A DNA stretch of 64,000 nt from Nansenia antarctica (taxonomy: Eukaryota > Chordata > Actinopteri > Argentiniformes > Microstomatidae), in NCBI GenBank assembly GCA_963989245.1, contig OZ022345.1, positions 26,965,347 to 27,029,346 on the forward strand, written 5' to 3'. Position numbers and translations under genes: made by a program. Positions 44,501 through 54,059 of this stretch are shown one piece after another. The notes under the pieces were generated by a model. The model was given only the letters and a program-made list of their open reading frames with translations, searched no databases and was not told where the DNA came from. How positions within the stretch are numbered: position 1 is the first letter of the stretch; the number at the start of each line of letters is the position of its first letter.

Positions 44501-45886
44501 TTTGTTTTGTTTGTTTTTCTACTATTTCTTCTGCTAGCTTGTGGCTCTGTGAGACACTGTGTTCTTGTATCTTCTTTCTCAAAGATTTCATTTGTTTCTC
44601 CCTGGTTCTGCCATATTGGCCAATGGAGTCCACCTGGAGTCCTTATCAAACTCTACCTAGCTATGACAGATTCAGTTAATCCATTAATCAGATACCCAAA
44701 GCTAAATATATAAGCTGCAATAAATTATTTTAGAAACACTCCAGAGATGTGGTGTTACTTCTGGCACTGCTGAGTCTATGGAAGCAGCACTTGTTCTCAT
44801 GTTGTTTCTAATCCTGTATATGTTCCTATTCTTACAGGAGAGAGCTCCAACCCAGACTCAGACATGGAGCCCAGATCCACCGCATCAGGAAGCCATAAAC
44901 AACACAGACGGAGGAGGAGGAGCTCAAGACAGAAGAATCACCACTGTTTAGATTGCAGTGAGAGTTTCATTTGTCCAACTCACCTTAAATCACAACCACA
45001 GACTCAAGGAGGACAGAAGACTCACTCTTGTCTTCAGTGTGGAAAGAGATTTGGTTGTATGAGCAAACTAAAGAGACACCAGAGAATACACACAGGAGAG
45101 AAGCCATTCTGCTGCTCCCAGTGTGGGAAGAGTTTCAGTGTGGCAGGAAACCTAAAGACACACCAGAGAATACACACAGGAGAGAAGCCATTCTGCTGCT
45201 CCCAGTGTGGGAAGGGTTTCAGTGAGGCAGGACACCTAAAGACACACCAGAGAACACACACAGGAGAGAAGCCATTCTGCTGCTCCCAGTGTGGGAAGGG
45301 TTTCAGTGATGCAGGAAACCTAAAGAGACACCAGAGAACACACACAGGAGAGAAGCCATTCTGCTGCTCCCAGTGTGGGCAGAGTTTCAGTGATGCAGGA
45401 AACCTAAAGAGACACCAGAGAACACACACAGGAGAGAAGCCATTCTGCTGCTCCCAGTGTGGGAAGGGTTTCAGTCAGGCAGGTGACCTAAAGAGTCACC
45501 AGAGAACACACACAGGAGAGAAGCCATTCTGCTGCTCCCAGTGTGGGAAGAGTTTCAGTGGGGCAGGAAACCTAAAGACACACCAGAGAATACACACAGG
45601 AGAGAAGCCATTCTGCTGCTCCCAGTGTGGGCAGAGTTTCAGTGGGGCAGGAAACCTAAAGACACACCAGAGAATACACACAGGAGAGAAGCCATTCTGC
45701 TGCTCCCAGTGTGGGCAGAGTTTCAGTCAGGCAGGACACCTAAAGAGTCACCAGAGAATACACACAGGAGAGAGGCCATTCTACTGCTCCCAGTGTGGGA
45801 AGAGTTTCAGTCACGCAGACGCTCTAAAGAGGCATCAGAGAATACACACAGGAGAGAAGCCATTCTGTCCTGTGTGGACACATTGA
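32590..45886 (+). CDS. C2H2 zinc-finger protein gene, five coding exons
   Basis: Exons are 32590-32782, 34064-34339, 35684-35959, 36746-37009 and 44838-45886, all GT/AG. All internal junctions are phase 1, summing to 2,058 bp (685 residues plus stop). Exon 1 (MAEIQQLKVFISERLTAAAF, EIFGAVERTMSEYQ) is the helical N-terminal block common to many fish zinc-finger proteins. The three middle exons are copies of one acidic exon (MSEHKSTESLGSGCGSPAQT, then VAVKLEDCSQTLE and Glu/Val-rich repeats). The last exon has a basic patch, one degenerate finger (first His replaced by Gln) and ten intact fingers with TGEKP linkers. Probably a nuclear DNA-binding regulator; the target is unknown. It ends in a shortened finger start (FCPVWTH). 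The last intron (7.8 kb) is full of transposons. Promoter and actual isoform use are unknown. Confidence 0.88.
33143..33787. mobile_element. Non-autonomous DNA element with AAGGCYAAATCC-like ends
   Basis: The left end taaggcccaatcccaacaca and right end (complement aaggctaaatcctgtttccc) are imperfect inverted repeats rich in ccctacccc. It contains three direct copies of cagagttgtttcagaggcac at 33290-33370. A related element occupies about 37550-39030. It lies in intron 1 of the zinc-finger gene. Confidence 0.6.
33288..33372. repeat. 28-bp tandem repeat, three copies
   Basis: agttgtttcagaggcacact plus ccaaacag repeated three times within the preceding element. Confidence 0.8.
34064..34339 (+). 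CDS. Zinc-finger gene acidic exon, copy 1
   Basis: A 276-bp exon, phase 1 at both ends, opening DPPYSPATMSEHKSTESLGS. Nearly identical to copy 2 (35684). Glu-rich tail. Acceptor TCTACACAG, donor GGATG/GTAAGT. Confidence 0.85.
34598..35455. repeat. Intronic minisatellite containing TTAGGG
   Basis: About 28-30-bp units (cagtgatagggttagggtca plus gactgaccca), roughly thirty copies, some with a gatggagctg variant. The vertebrate telomere hexamer occurs once per unit but not in tandem, so this is not a telomere tract. Confidence 0.9.
35684..35959 (+). CDS. Zinc-finger gene acidic exon, copy 2
   Basis: 276 bp, symmetrical phase 1, differing from copy 1 by very few bases (Pro-His for Pro-Tyr near the start, Asn for Asp in VVEKNMMVK). 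Recent duplicate. Confidence 0.85.
36225..36515. repeat. Shorter copy of the TTAGGG-containing minisatellite
   Basis: Same unit as 34598-35455 with about ten copies, in the intron after acidic exon copy 2. The array length is what distinguishes the two duplicated introns. Confidence 0.9.
36746..37009 (+). CDS. Zinc-finger gene acidic exon, copy 3
   Basis: 264 bp, symmetrical phase 1. More diverged (SLGSDCGSPAQTSTQRGPEM, VAVNLEDCSQTLEQNVVVEE), ending EDTHLG. Donor GGGTG/GTAAGT leads to the long intron before the finger exon. Confidence 0.85.
37215..37340. mobile_element. hAT-like terminus with CCGATA motifs
   Basis: Repeats of ccgataccgatc and atcggccgatatactgccga, the style of subterminal repeats in some fish hAT elements. 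The other end was not identified. Confidence 0.4.
37550..39030. mobile_element. Larger relative of the 33143 DNA element
   Basis: The left end aaggcccgatcccaattcac and right part (tatcagggtcttgaagggtt, tttcaaccactatggc) match both sides of the 33143-33787 element, with about 850 bp of extra interior. No transposase frame is visible. Confidence 0.55.
39470..39605 (+). pseudogene. BED zinc finger start of hAT transposase
   Basis: MASAANVGDREELEMPPSSF, KSHVWEHFGFSVNYNNDG then C: the first half of a BED-type DNA-binding finger as in the 42658 element (KSAVWGHFAFPVEYDNKG). A frame change at about 39605 moves the second half (TVFKRCATRKSYEHGHTF) to another frame. No catalytic part remains. Confidence 0.75.
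39885..40870 (-). mobile_element. LINE 3' end, same family as LINE fragment A
   Basis: (TGAA)n at 39885-39913, then tctttattgtcatt, gtacaggtaccatacaacga and aggggtggctcccctggtgc, matching 16885-17060. Non-coding 3' UTR only. It is interrupted by the 40043-40711 element. Confidence 0.8.
40043..40711. mobile_element. MITE nested in LINE tail
   Basis: The inverted ends are TGTGGTGGCCTGGGAAAACC and its complement. The uninterrupted LINE sequence is seen at 17020-17050. No transposase. Target duplication not resolved. Confidence 0.7.
41287..41722. mobile_element. hAT-like terminus (AGGGCTGTCCCTAACGAC)
   Basis: tagggctgtccctaacgact followed by repeated cgattaatc/cgattagtc motifs, a subterminal pattern of a fish hAT group. 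The minus-strand transposase remnant at 44218-44406 might belong to it, but the distance is filled by other elements, so this link is a guess. Confidence 0.5.
41727..42256. mobile_element. Non-autonomous element with CAGGGTTTTTCCTG ends
   Basis: Perfect 14-bp inverted ends CAGGGTTTTTCCTG / CAGGAAAAACCCTG, flanked by gccat on both sides. No intact frame. A fragment of the same family is at 9146. Confidence 0.8.
42658..44155 (-). mobile_element. hAT element with transposase and exact 8-bp duplication
   Basis: Terminal inverted repeats TAGGGGTGCAACGGTTC / GAACCGTTGCACCCCTA; duplication gtaggcac at 42650-42657 and 44156-44163. Subterminal cggttcggtacggttcggt repeats are present at the 42.7-kb end. 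Length 1,498 bp, shorter than a full autonomous hAT. Confidence 0.92.
42970..44064 (-). pseudogene. ZBED-type hAT transposase, C-terminally truncated
   Basis: From ATG 44064, 364 residues. A BED finger (SAVWGHFAFPVEYDNKG, CKLCLKRVPYANGCTSNMNQ, HIRRYH), then the hAT catalytic core: FALTTEGWTSRATESYLTVT (first acidic residues), VTTDNAANIVNAIHEAG (second Asp) and HDVATRWNTTHDML (the conserved RWNST-type motif). It stops at 42970 before the final catalytic Glu and the dimerisation domain. It reads through without internal stops, so this looks like a recent deletion derivative. Confidence 0.85.
44218..44406 (-). pseudogene. hAT dimerisation fragment (KIAA1586-like)
   Basis: The minus-strand residues LRHAIDTIPVSSADWERGFS, EMNNVVTPLRTQLRIENTSA resemble the C-terminus of KIAA1586/hAT-derived proteins. 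An isolated remnant; the rest is missing. Confidence 0.65.
44838..45886 (+). CDS. Zinc-finger array exon (ten C2H2 fingers)
   Basis: The acceptor TTCTTACAG precedes 44838, phase 1. After a basic stretch (QHRRRRRSSRQKN) comes a degenerate finger and then ten C-x2-C-x12-H-x3-H fingers spaced by TGEKP. Finger bodies are almost identical (FCCSQCGKSFSxAGxLKxHQ). They differ mainly at helix positions -1, 3 and 6, the base-contacting residues. The last finger is cut at FCPVWTH and a stop. The 3' UTR runs toward aataaag at 46156 or caataaaat at about 46242. Confidence 0.92.
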
Positions 45887-46339
45887 CATTGTTTAATGAT
45901 GGGGGGGGGGGTTTAAATGTGATTTTCTTATTTTTGATGTTATGAAAGTTTAAAGGTTGAAGAGCCTCAATGTAACAAACTACAGTTTTAAGATCACTTT
46001 CTTATACTTATAGTTTGTTGTCTCAGTGTTATGTTTTTATTTCTGTTCAGTTCAGTTGTGTACGTGTTTTTGTAGTCCACTAAATCTAGGACTACAATTC
46101 CCCAGATGTCTAGCCATTAGGTGAAATATTTGACACGTGTGTTGTGCATTGGCTAATAAAGTGATGCTGTTTGAACCCTTTATACTCCTGCATTCACTTG
46201 TCACTGCTTTATGCCTGAAGAAGATCTATGACCGAAAGCTTGCAATAAAATAATGATTTTTGCACAGATTTCAGTGTGCGGATGCTGCTTTATTCACTCT
46301 AAAACAATTCATAATCAAAGAGTGTAAAAGCTGTACAGT

Positions 46340-46760
46340 AAAAATAATAATAACTTTTATTTGTATAGCGCTTTTCCTGCAAGCGTTGCAGCTCAAAGTG
46401 CTCCAATCGTTATATAATCATAATATAATTATTTAGTCATTTAAAGGCAATATTAAAAAGATGGGTTTTTAGCCTTGACTTGAACATATTTGCTGAGGTT
46501 GCATCCCTAATGTAAACTGGCAGTGCATTCCACAATTTGGGAGCATAAAATGAGAATGCAGCCTCACCACCTTACATGTGGTACACAGAAAAAAAACTGC
46601 GTCAGATGACCTGAGAGCTCTATTGGGCTGATCTGCTAGCGAAAGGTCTGAACATATTCTGGTGCTGTGCCAGTGAGAGCTTTATAAACAAGCAGAAGGA
46701 TCTTGAAATATATTCTGAACTTAATGTGCATGGCTTTTATTTACCTCAACACAAGAGAGC
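46340..46760 (-). mobile_element. L2-like LINE 3' fragment
   Basis: The minus strand ends aaagcgctatacaaataaaa and (TTA)n. The interior still shows traces of the C-terminal LINE coding region (short in-frame pieces around a tggaatgcactgccagttta segment), but it is heavily decayed. Confidence 0.65.
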
Positions 46761-46769
46761 ACCATGCTA

Positions 46770-47840
46770 TTATAGAGACAGACTGTTATAGAGACAGACT
46801 ATTATAGAGACAGACTGTTATAGAGACAGACTATTATAGAGACAGGATATTATAGAGACAGACTATTATAGAGACAGGTTATTATAGAGACAGACTATTA
46901 TAGAGACAAGCTGTTATAGAGACAGACTATTATAGAGACAAGCTGTTATAGAGACAGACTATTATAGAGACAGACTGTTATAGAGAGAGGCTGTTATAGA
47001 GACAGACTATTATAGAGACAGACTGTTTCAGAGACAGGCTGTTATAGAGACAGACTATTATAGAGACAGACTATTATAGAGACAGACTATTATAGAGACA
47101 GGCTATTATAGAGACAGACTATTATAGAGAGAGGCTGTTATAGAGACAGGCTATTATAGAGACAGGCTATTATAGAGACAGACTATTATAGAGACAGACT
47201 ATTATAGAGACAGGCTGTTATAGAGACAGACTGTTATAGAGACAGGCTGTTATAGAGACAGACTATTATAGAGACAGACTATTATAGAGACAGGCTGTTA
47301 TAGGGACAGATTGTTATAGAGACAGACTATTATAGAGACAGACTATTATAGAGACAGACTATTATAGAGACAGGCTGTTATAGGGACAGACTGTTATAGA
47401 GACAGACTATTATAGAGACAGACTATTATAGAGACAGGCTATTATAGAGACAGACTATTATAGAGACAGACTGTTATAGAGACAGACTATTATAGAGACA
47501 GACTGTTATAGAGACAGACTATTATAGAGACAGACTATTATAGAGACAGACTGTTATAGAGACAGCCTATTATAGAGACAGACTATTATAGAGACAGACT
47601 GTTTCAGAGACAGACTATTATAGAGACAGACTGTTTCAGAGACAGGCTGTTATAGAGAGAGACTATTATAGAGACAGACTATTATAGAGACAGGCTGTTA
47701 AAGAGACAGACTTTTATTGAGACAGACTATTATAGAGACAGACTATTATAGAGACAGACTATTATAGAGACAGCCTATTATAGAGACAGACTGTTATAGA
47801 GACAGACTATTATAGAGACAGACTGTTTCAGAGACAGACT
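46770..47840. repeat. 16-bp minisatellite (actattatagagacag)
   Basis: About 65 units with actgttatagagacag and ggctattatagagacag variants. Non-coding. It lies about 0.9 kb beyond the zinc-finger stop codon. Confidence 0.95.
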
Positions 47841-48369
47841 CTTATCTTTTCAGGAAGGTACAGTATGTCTAAAATGCAAGGTCATTTATCCTATTTAGTG
47901 CCCCAAAAAAGTAGCTTATACCTTAAGTAGATTGTCAGTCAGATAATAATTATATTTAAGACACCCTGACCCTATTTCTTGACTCAAAGTGACCTTTAAA
48001 CATTTCATGAGGAAAAACATGATACTATCAGCTCCCACAAACGTTGCTAATCATTAACAAAAAGGCCTCAAAGAAATGAGAGAATCACACTGAACATTTC
48101 TACCATAACATGAACGATACCACAACCACATATGATGATTTAATTAACAACAATTAATTAGCAATAACACATCTTCTTCTTCGGCGTATGGGTTGTTGTT
48201 TTCCACTCCACCAGGCTCGGGGCCGAGGGGCTACCCTTTTACCACCCCGAGACCTGGTTGAGGGGCTCACCCGGGCTATATTTCTGGACACCCCTCCAGA
48301 AGCCACGTCATCGTCTCGTCATCTAATACCGACAGACCATGCATCCCGTTGGCGAATTTGCGAGAAGGG
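47841..48369. other. Interval without a gene call
   Basis: No recognisable exon. The GC-rich part at 48180-48360 reads through in one frame but resembles part of a transposon end rather than a protein. Confidence 0.4.
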
Positions 48370-48576
48370 TCCAGCTGCGGACATCACGCCTATCACCCGG
48401 AAGCTTGATGGACCATATTTGGTTGGAGCGCGTCATCATACCGCGCCATTATATTTGCATAGACTACGTCATCGCCTTACGACGGTGGAAACCAAATAAA
48501 CACATTTCCAGCAATGGATTCTACAGTTAGGCCCATATATATATTTGGTCACAGACAGAATTTGTGTTATTTTAGC
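48370..48576. repeat. Left inverted repeat of the 8-kb unit
   Basis: Pairs with 56211-56446; the right copy has an extra gcaatatgcaaatatgcagg block. Contains actacgtcatcgccttac. The inner end carries the TTATTTTAG splice acceptor of the first visible protease exon. Confidence 0.8.
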
Positions 48577-51026
48577 AGGAAACGCTTGCCTCAGGCTGAT
48601 TCACCAAATGGCTACTATGAAGGTATGTTTTTTTCAAATCATTTATGCAAGAAATGTTTATACTAAGGATAGTTGATAGTTGAAGTGACTGGATGAAAAG
48701 GTAATGTTGTGGCTTATGCCTTGTTGTGATTTTAATAGATAGCTGGAACTCAGCCATATGTTTTACGTACCATTTTCTAGCATTGACTAATTTTAGATGC
48801 ACTTGAATTCTACAGGGAAAGGAGGTTTTCATTGCTGACCTTCATGTAACCGCAACGTGGGTCCAGCCCCACAACTGTGATCCCATGAGCCATTTCCCAG
48901 TAAGTCAAATGATTGAGCCGGTATTTGAATAAGATAAACAGCTATGTAGACAACAGTGTATCCAGCATTACAATTGGCATGCCCTTCATGGGACATCAGC
49001 ACATTAGCTGTGTTGGTCCTAAATACCTTCTTCTTTTTTTTTTTACTTGATTTCATCAAGGTAAATTAAATGGTTTCCTAACATTAAGCCAAAAAAACCA
49101 CTACATGTATGAGAAAGGACTTCATCAAATTATCATGTAATTCATAATCATGCACACCCCAGTTAAGTGTTGGATAAAAATGATAAATGCAGTACATGGT
49201 TTTGAACAGGAACATGCTGATCAGAAGGATGCCCTTATCCTTCCACTGTGGGTTCCAGGCCACTTTGTCCTGTGTGTAAGTGTACTATACCCATATATAC
49301 ATATATATACAGAGCATAACTTTATATGCAACATATGACATCCACAGTAGTAGATTATAAAGACATACAATGTAGTTGAGCATTTCTCAGCTTTAACCTT
49401 CATATGCCATTTGCTTGTGAGTTTGTGTCTATTGTATTACCCCCAGTGCCCTTTTTGCTTATTGTCCAGAATGCGTTATTCCCTGTAGGTAATGAGGCCA
49501 CACCAGAAAGAAATTTTCTTTCTAGATTTGCAGTATTTCAAAACTCCAAGGGGATTCACCTCTGAAGCCTACAGAACACTATTAAGGTTGCCCCAAATAT
49601 TTTTTGCTCTGGCAGTCACGTTCCCCTGACCTGCCTATGAACTTTGTCCTGGCGGTCCCCTGACCTGCCTATGATGTTTGTCCTGGCGGTCCCCTGACCT
49701 GCCTATGATGTGTGTCCTGGCGGTCCCCTGACCTGTCTAATGTTACTGCCATTTCTAAAGACTTGTGTTCAATCAGGAGGCATTGTGGCAATGCATGCAT
49801 TATGTACTGATTGTTTGTCCAACATTCAGAAAGGATTGGCTTCCCGAAAGCTGGAGTGGACTTAAATAGACACATTTCCAACACAAGGAAAGAGAGACAC
49901 AGAGAAATCCTCCTCATTGAACTTTTGTAAATAAGCATGATCGACCGACTTGCATGGTGTGAAGTGGTTCTGAAGCAGCAGTGGTACGAATGGTGTTCCT
50001 TTTTTCTCTCCTGTAGGAGGTGTGTACTTCTTTGTTTGACTTAGTTTTATTCTTGGTTGCCCAGGGGTGTTGCTGAGAAAATTGTTGCGGGATCCTGGAC
50101 AGAGAAGACTGGTCTGGATTTGGAGGTATTGTTTGAATGTTACTATCATATTATAGCTATAGTCATAATTACCTACTATTCTCTAACTGTAACTTTTCTT
50201 CGTACAGGGGCTTCCTAGGCAGACCAGTGGCAATGACTGTGGTGTCTTCATGATAATGGTGAGTTATGGTAATGCCACCAAGTGATATGGCACACTTGAT
50301 TGTTCCTTAAAACCATCAAAAAATGTGTACATGTATGTAACAATGACTGACCACCACTTAGACCTGACCAACATTCTGTTTGTGCATTTGCAAATAAAAA
50401 GCTGTGCAATAAAAGGTATTAAGGAACATTCATGTGTGCAGACCTCTCATATCACTTTCCTATGGAGTTATCAGCCATGTACATTTCATTGGATGTGTGT
50501 GACTACCTTCTCACTGAGTTATAAGCTGTCACATGGTAATCTTGTCTTTGTGTCTTTTCTCATTACAGTATGCCTGGTATTTCGCCATGGAGGCTACCTT
50601 TGACTTCAGCATTGTAAGTATTAAGAAAACAAGAACCCATTATATCAATATAATAAGACTTTGAATGCAAATTGAGTAACTGCTCTTTCTTTAGGATGAC
50701 ATGTCTCTCCTGAGAAGGTGGTGGTGTATTGTCCTGGTGGAAAACCTTGGGCTGGAAGGGTATGCTGCAGTGCTACAAAAATAATAATTGTATTTGTACA
50801 TTTATTATCAAGAGGATTGGGGTAACACCTGGCCCTACAATTCAACCTTCCGGTGAAGAGAATGTGTGTTAATTTCAGATTTTGAAGGAAGTTTGCTCAC
50901 TTTAGTGAGGAAGGCAGAGCGACCCTTCACGACAGTGTCCCACCTGTATTCAGGACCTATTCAAGTCTTAAAAGGAGGCATGCAAGCAACACCATGGTCA
51001 GTGCATCTCTCACTAAGTATCTATGA
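48576..51026 (+). pseudogene. Ulp1/C48-like cysteine protease gene, copy B
   Basis: GT/AG exons: 48576-48622 (NACLRLIHQMATMK), 48816-48899 (GKEVFIADLHVTATWVQPHN), 49210-49275 (DALILPLWVPGHFVLC, holding the likely catalytic His), one at about 49831-49930 (RIGFPKAGVDLNRH, with a TAA), 50065-50125 (AEKIVAGSWTEKTGLDLE), 50208-50258 (GLPRQTSGNDCGVFMIM, Gln and catalytic Cys), 50569-50613 (YAWYFAMEATFDFSI), 50695-50759 (DDMSLLRRWWCIVLVENLGL) and 50879-51026. These are the landmarks of SUMO-type Ulp1 peptidases, which cleave ubiquitin-like proteins. A TGA at 50883 in the last exon, open in copy A2, and the TAA in the middle exon indicate decay. The 5' part of the gene lies outside the left inverted repeat or is lost. 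It could be a transposon-carried protease or a host gene copy. Confidence 0.72.
49615..49735. repeat. 33-bp tandem repeat in protease-gene intron
   Basis: Four units containing ggcggtcccctgacctgcct and atgatgtttgtcc. Inverted counterpart at 31135-31290. Confidence 0.85.
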
Positions 51027-51185
51027 CCGTGTGCCTGTTTCTGAATGGGCTACTGCTCCTAAAACACATACTCCATGCAACGTTATGGCACATGCAATAT
51101 GTTTAGTGGTACTGTGTCATTCTGAATCCAGCCTGGATCTCTTTTTGAAGTAGTTAACCCTTTCATGTAAAACATACTGGCAATA

Positions 51186-52504
51186 ATGGTGGACTCTGTA
51201 CAGATGCCACTGGACACTGACGAGGACCACGCGTACTTCAAGAGGCCTTACAGCTTTCCTCCTAAAGAATTGGTTAGTGTGAATGAAGTTTATTGCATAC
51301 AAACATACTATCCACCATTCACAGCTGTACACATAGTCATGCTTATGTGTGTATCCATTTAGGAAAGTGATGTTACCATGGACAAAGATGTCAGAAGCCT
51401 GGATAGTGAAACCACACTTTCTATCAAGACACTTGAGTTAAGTAAGGAAGTGCAAATGATTAAGGAAAGAAAGTGACTCATTCAGTACTTAACTGCACCT
51501 TTTCATTGTAACATGGTTAAGCACTGTATTATTACATTTTAGGAAAGGGCTCAACAAGCCCAACACCAACGAAGAGTGACCAATGACTTGTTAGTGGATT
51601 TCATCACTCAGGACAAAGGCTTACTGCAACATCTTGAAGTGAGTTTGCAACTGAAATGTCTAAGTAAAGTGACACATTTAAGCATAATATAAATAATGAA
51701 AGTGAAATGTTTTATATTTGTGTAGTGATTGTACATTTACATAGAGCATCCTCCCAACAAACTATATATTTGCAGGCAATCATGGCAGGACAAGTCAAGT
51801 CTCTTTGGGCAAAAAAGAAGGCCACAGACGTCATCTTCTTTGACGATGATGACCAAATGGACAGACTAGTTAACTTCCTCTCAGGAGTGGTAAAAAAAAA
51901 CACAGACAACATTGGCTGATCCGTCGGCATTCGTCATTGATGTGCTTCTGCCAGAGGTGACAATTCACTGACACTTTTTATTTATTTATAGACTACATAT
52001 TTCATATTATAACATGTCACACTTTAACTCATGGTCAATATCCAGTAGGATCTTATAATGCCATTTGCTCATATCAGGTCTTGCTTAGTTGTCACCTGCA
52101 ACATGGCACAACCTTCTTAGATGTCTACATTTTACTATAACTGGTAAACGTGTGGCTTTAATCACTTCATGACACAGGCAACAGTCCACGCCATTGCAGC
52201 TGTAAACTGTGTTTCCAATGAGAAAGCCATGGAAATGTATACATGTGGACCACAGTATGACTTGAGGTAAGCTGGAAACATGAGGAGAGTGCTAATACAA
52301 TTTCCATGACAGTTTGCAACCACTGATGAATGTGAGTTTCTTAAATTATTTATTAATCACTTCTTTATAACATTTTGTCTCAACAGTGAGAAGCAGCTGT
52401 CTCACCATTATACGGTCGAAAATTTGAGCAAAGAACAGAAAAGGAAGCTGAACCATAGAGACAATGTTGAAAGAGCACTTGCGATAAAGTGCAAACAGCA
52501 ATGA
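51186..52504 (+). pseudogene. Unrecognised six-exon module in the 8-kb unit
   Basis: Exons are 51186-51272 (MVDSVQMPLDTDEDHAYFKR), 51363-51437 (ESDVTMDKDVRSLDSETTLS), 51543-51638 (ERAQQAQHQRRVTNDLLVDF), 51776-51956 (SLWAKKKATDVIFFDDDDQM), 52178-52266 (ATVHAIAAVNCVSNEKAMEM) and 52387-52504 (EKQLSHHYTVENLSKEQKRK, stop). Phases agree and total 645 bp (214 residues) if one base in the run of nine A at 51892-51900 is surplus. That extra base shifts the frame. The donor after exon 2 (GAGTTAAG) is damaged, while copy A2 has GAGGTAGA. I do not recognise the family; the middle is charged and probably helical. It follows the protease stop by 160 bp, so it may be a separate gene or an alternative 3' part. 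Confidence 0.6.
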
Positions 52505-52514
52505 TGTCTTGATT

Positions 52515-53105
52515 GAAGCACATTGAGTCGCATCTTGTGAGATGCGCTATACAAATAAAACTTGAATTGATTTGATCCCTTGTACACTTTTTTTGGCATT
52601 TGTGTTGCAACACACCTGTACATTCTGCACTCTACCCTGTTAGGCCCTTATTTTACTCTAGACAGAAGGGTTGTAACACTTGTTATTAATTCCATTTGGT
52701 ATACCTCATAAACTTTCTTGCATTTCTGGTGTTTGCATTTTACATATTCTAAATATATGCTATCTACAGTACATGTCGCACTGGATGGGGTTAGTGCTGT
52801 TGACTCATCAGAAAGTAAAGACTAATTCACAGAGTGTATGACGATTCCAGTAAGGGTTTTGTGAAGGAGCCCTAGTGCTGTTGACTCATCAGAAATAGAA
52901 TGTTTTATTTAGCTCATCAGTGGGCACTCAGCACCATGGACACCTCCAGCCCAGCACCTTGCACCACGGTTCCTGCCCTGCTCCATGGATTACAACGATG
53001 ATCGCCTGACCCTTGCCTGACTCCACCAAGTCCTTTGCCTGACCCCTCAAACCTGTTTGACCTAATAAAGTCCCACACCTGGGGTCATTGACATTCTTTT
53101 ATTTA
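52515..53105. repeat. Non-coding spacer of the large unit with L2-like tail
   Basis: It begins with cacattgagtcgcatcttgt and gatgcgctatacaaataaaa, an L2-type 3' tail. About 550 bp of sequence follow, shared with 23815-24395 and, inverted, 28450-29030. No coding signal. Confidence 0.75.
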
Positions 53106-53345
53106 TATACAGTTAGGTCGGGAAGTATTTGGACAGTGACACAATTTCCATAATTTGGGCTCTGTATGCCACCACAAAGGATTTGAAATGAAACAATCAA
53201 GATGTAATTTAAGTGCATACTTTCAGCTTTAATTCAAGGGGTTGAACAAAAATATTGTATGAAACATTTAGGAATTGCAACCATTTTTATACACAGTCCC
53301 CTATTTTCAGGAGCTCAAAAGTAATTGGACAAATTAACAATCATA

Positions 53346-53614
53346 CAGTACAGGCCAAAAGTTTGGACACACCTTCTCATTCAATGCGTTTCCTTTATTT
53401 TCATGACTATTTGGTACATTGTAGATTCTCACTGAAGGCATCAAAACTATGAATGAATACATAGGAATTATGTATTTAACAATAAAGTGTGAAATAACTC
53501 TGAAAAATATGTCTTATATTTTAGATTCCTCAAAGTAGCCACCCTTTGCTTTTTTGTTGTTAATAAAATATATAATAATAATATTTAATATAATATGTGT
53601 TAATAATAATATGT

Positions 53615-53655
<41 letters not shown>

Positions 53656-53908
53656 TTATTATATATTTTATAAACAACAAAAAATATATATTTTATTAAC
53701 AACAAAAAAGCAAAGGGTGGCTACTTTGAGGAATCTAAAATATAATACATATTTAGAGTTATTTCACACTTTTTTGTTAAGTACATCATTCCACATGTGT
53801 TCATTCATAGTTTTGATGCCTTCAGTGAGAATCTACAATATAAATAGTCATGAAAATAAAGGAAACACATTGAATGAGAAGGTGTGTCCAAACTTTTGGC
53901 CTGTACTG
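53346..53908. mobile_element. Tc1-type MITE inserted in Tc1 element
   Basis: Long inverted repeats of about 200 bp start CAGTACAGGCCAAAAGTTTG and flank an AT-rich core with a (TA)n tract. TA duplications are at 53344-53345 and 53909-53910. This is a well-known fish MITE type with gtttggacacaccttctcat near its end. The homologous site in the 24.4-kb Tc1 copy has only TACAGTA. Confidence 0.92.
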
Positions 53909-54059
53909 TAAGTAAAATGTTCATTTTTAATACTTTGTCGAGAATCCTTTGCAGGCAATGACTGCCTGAAGTCTGGAACACATGGACATCACCAAATGCT
54001 GGGTTTCCTCCTTTGTGATGCTTTGTCAGGCCTTTACTGCAGCAGTCTTCAGTTGTTGT

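Noticed and set aside
45034..45681. Minus-strand frame with repeated CVLWCLFRFPASLK
   Set aside because: Shadow of the zinc-finger array on the opposite strand.
48188..48499. GC-rich 103-codon frame as a gene
   Set aside because: Half of it lies in the left inverted repeat and it has no family resemblance or splice context.
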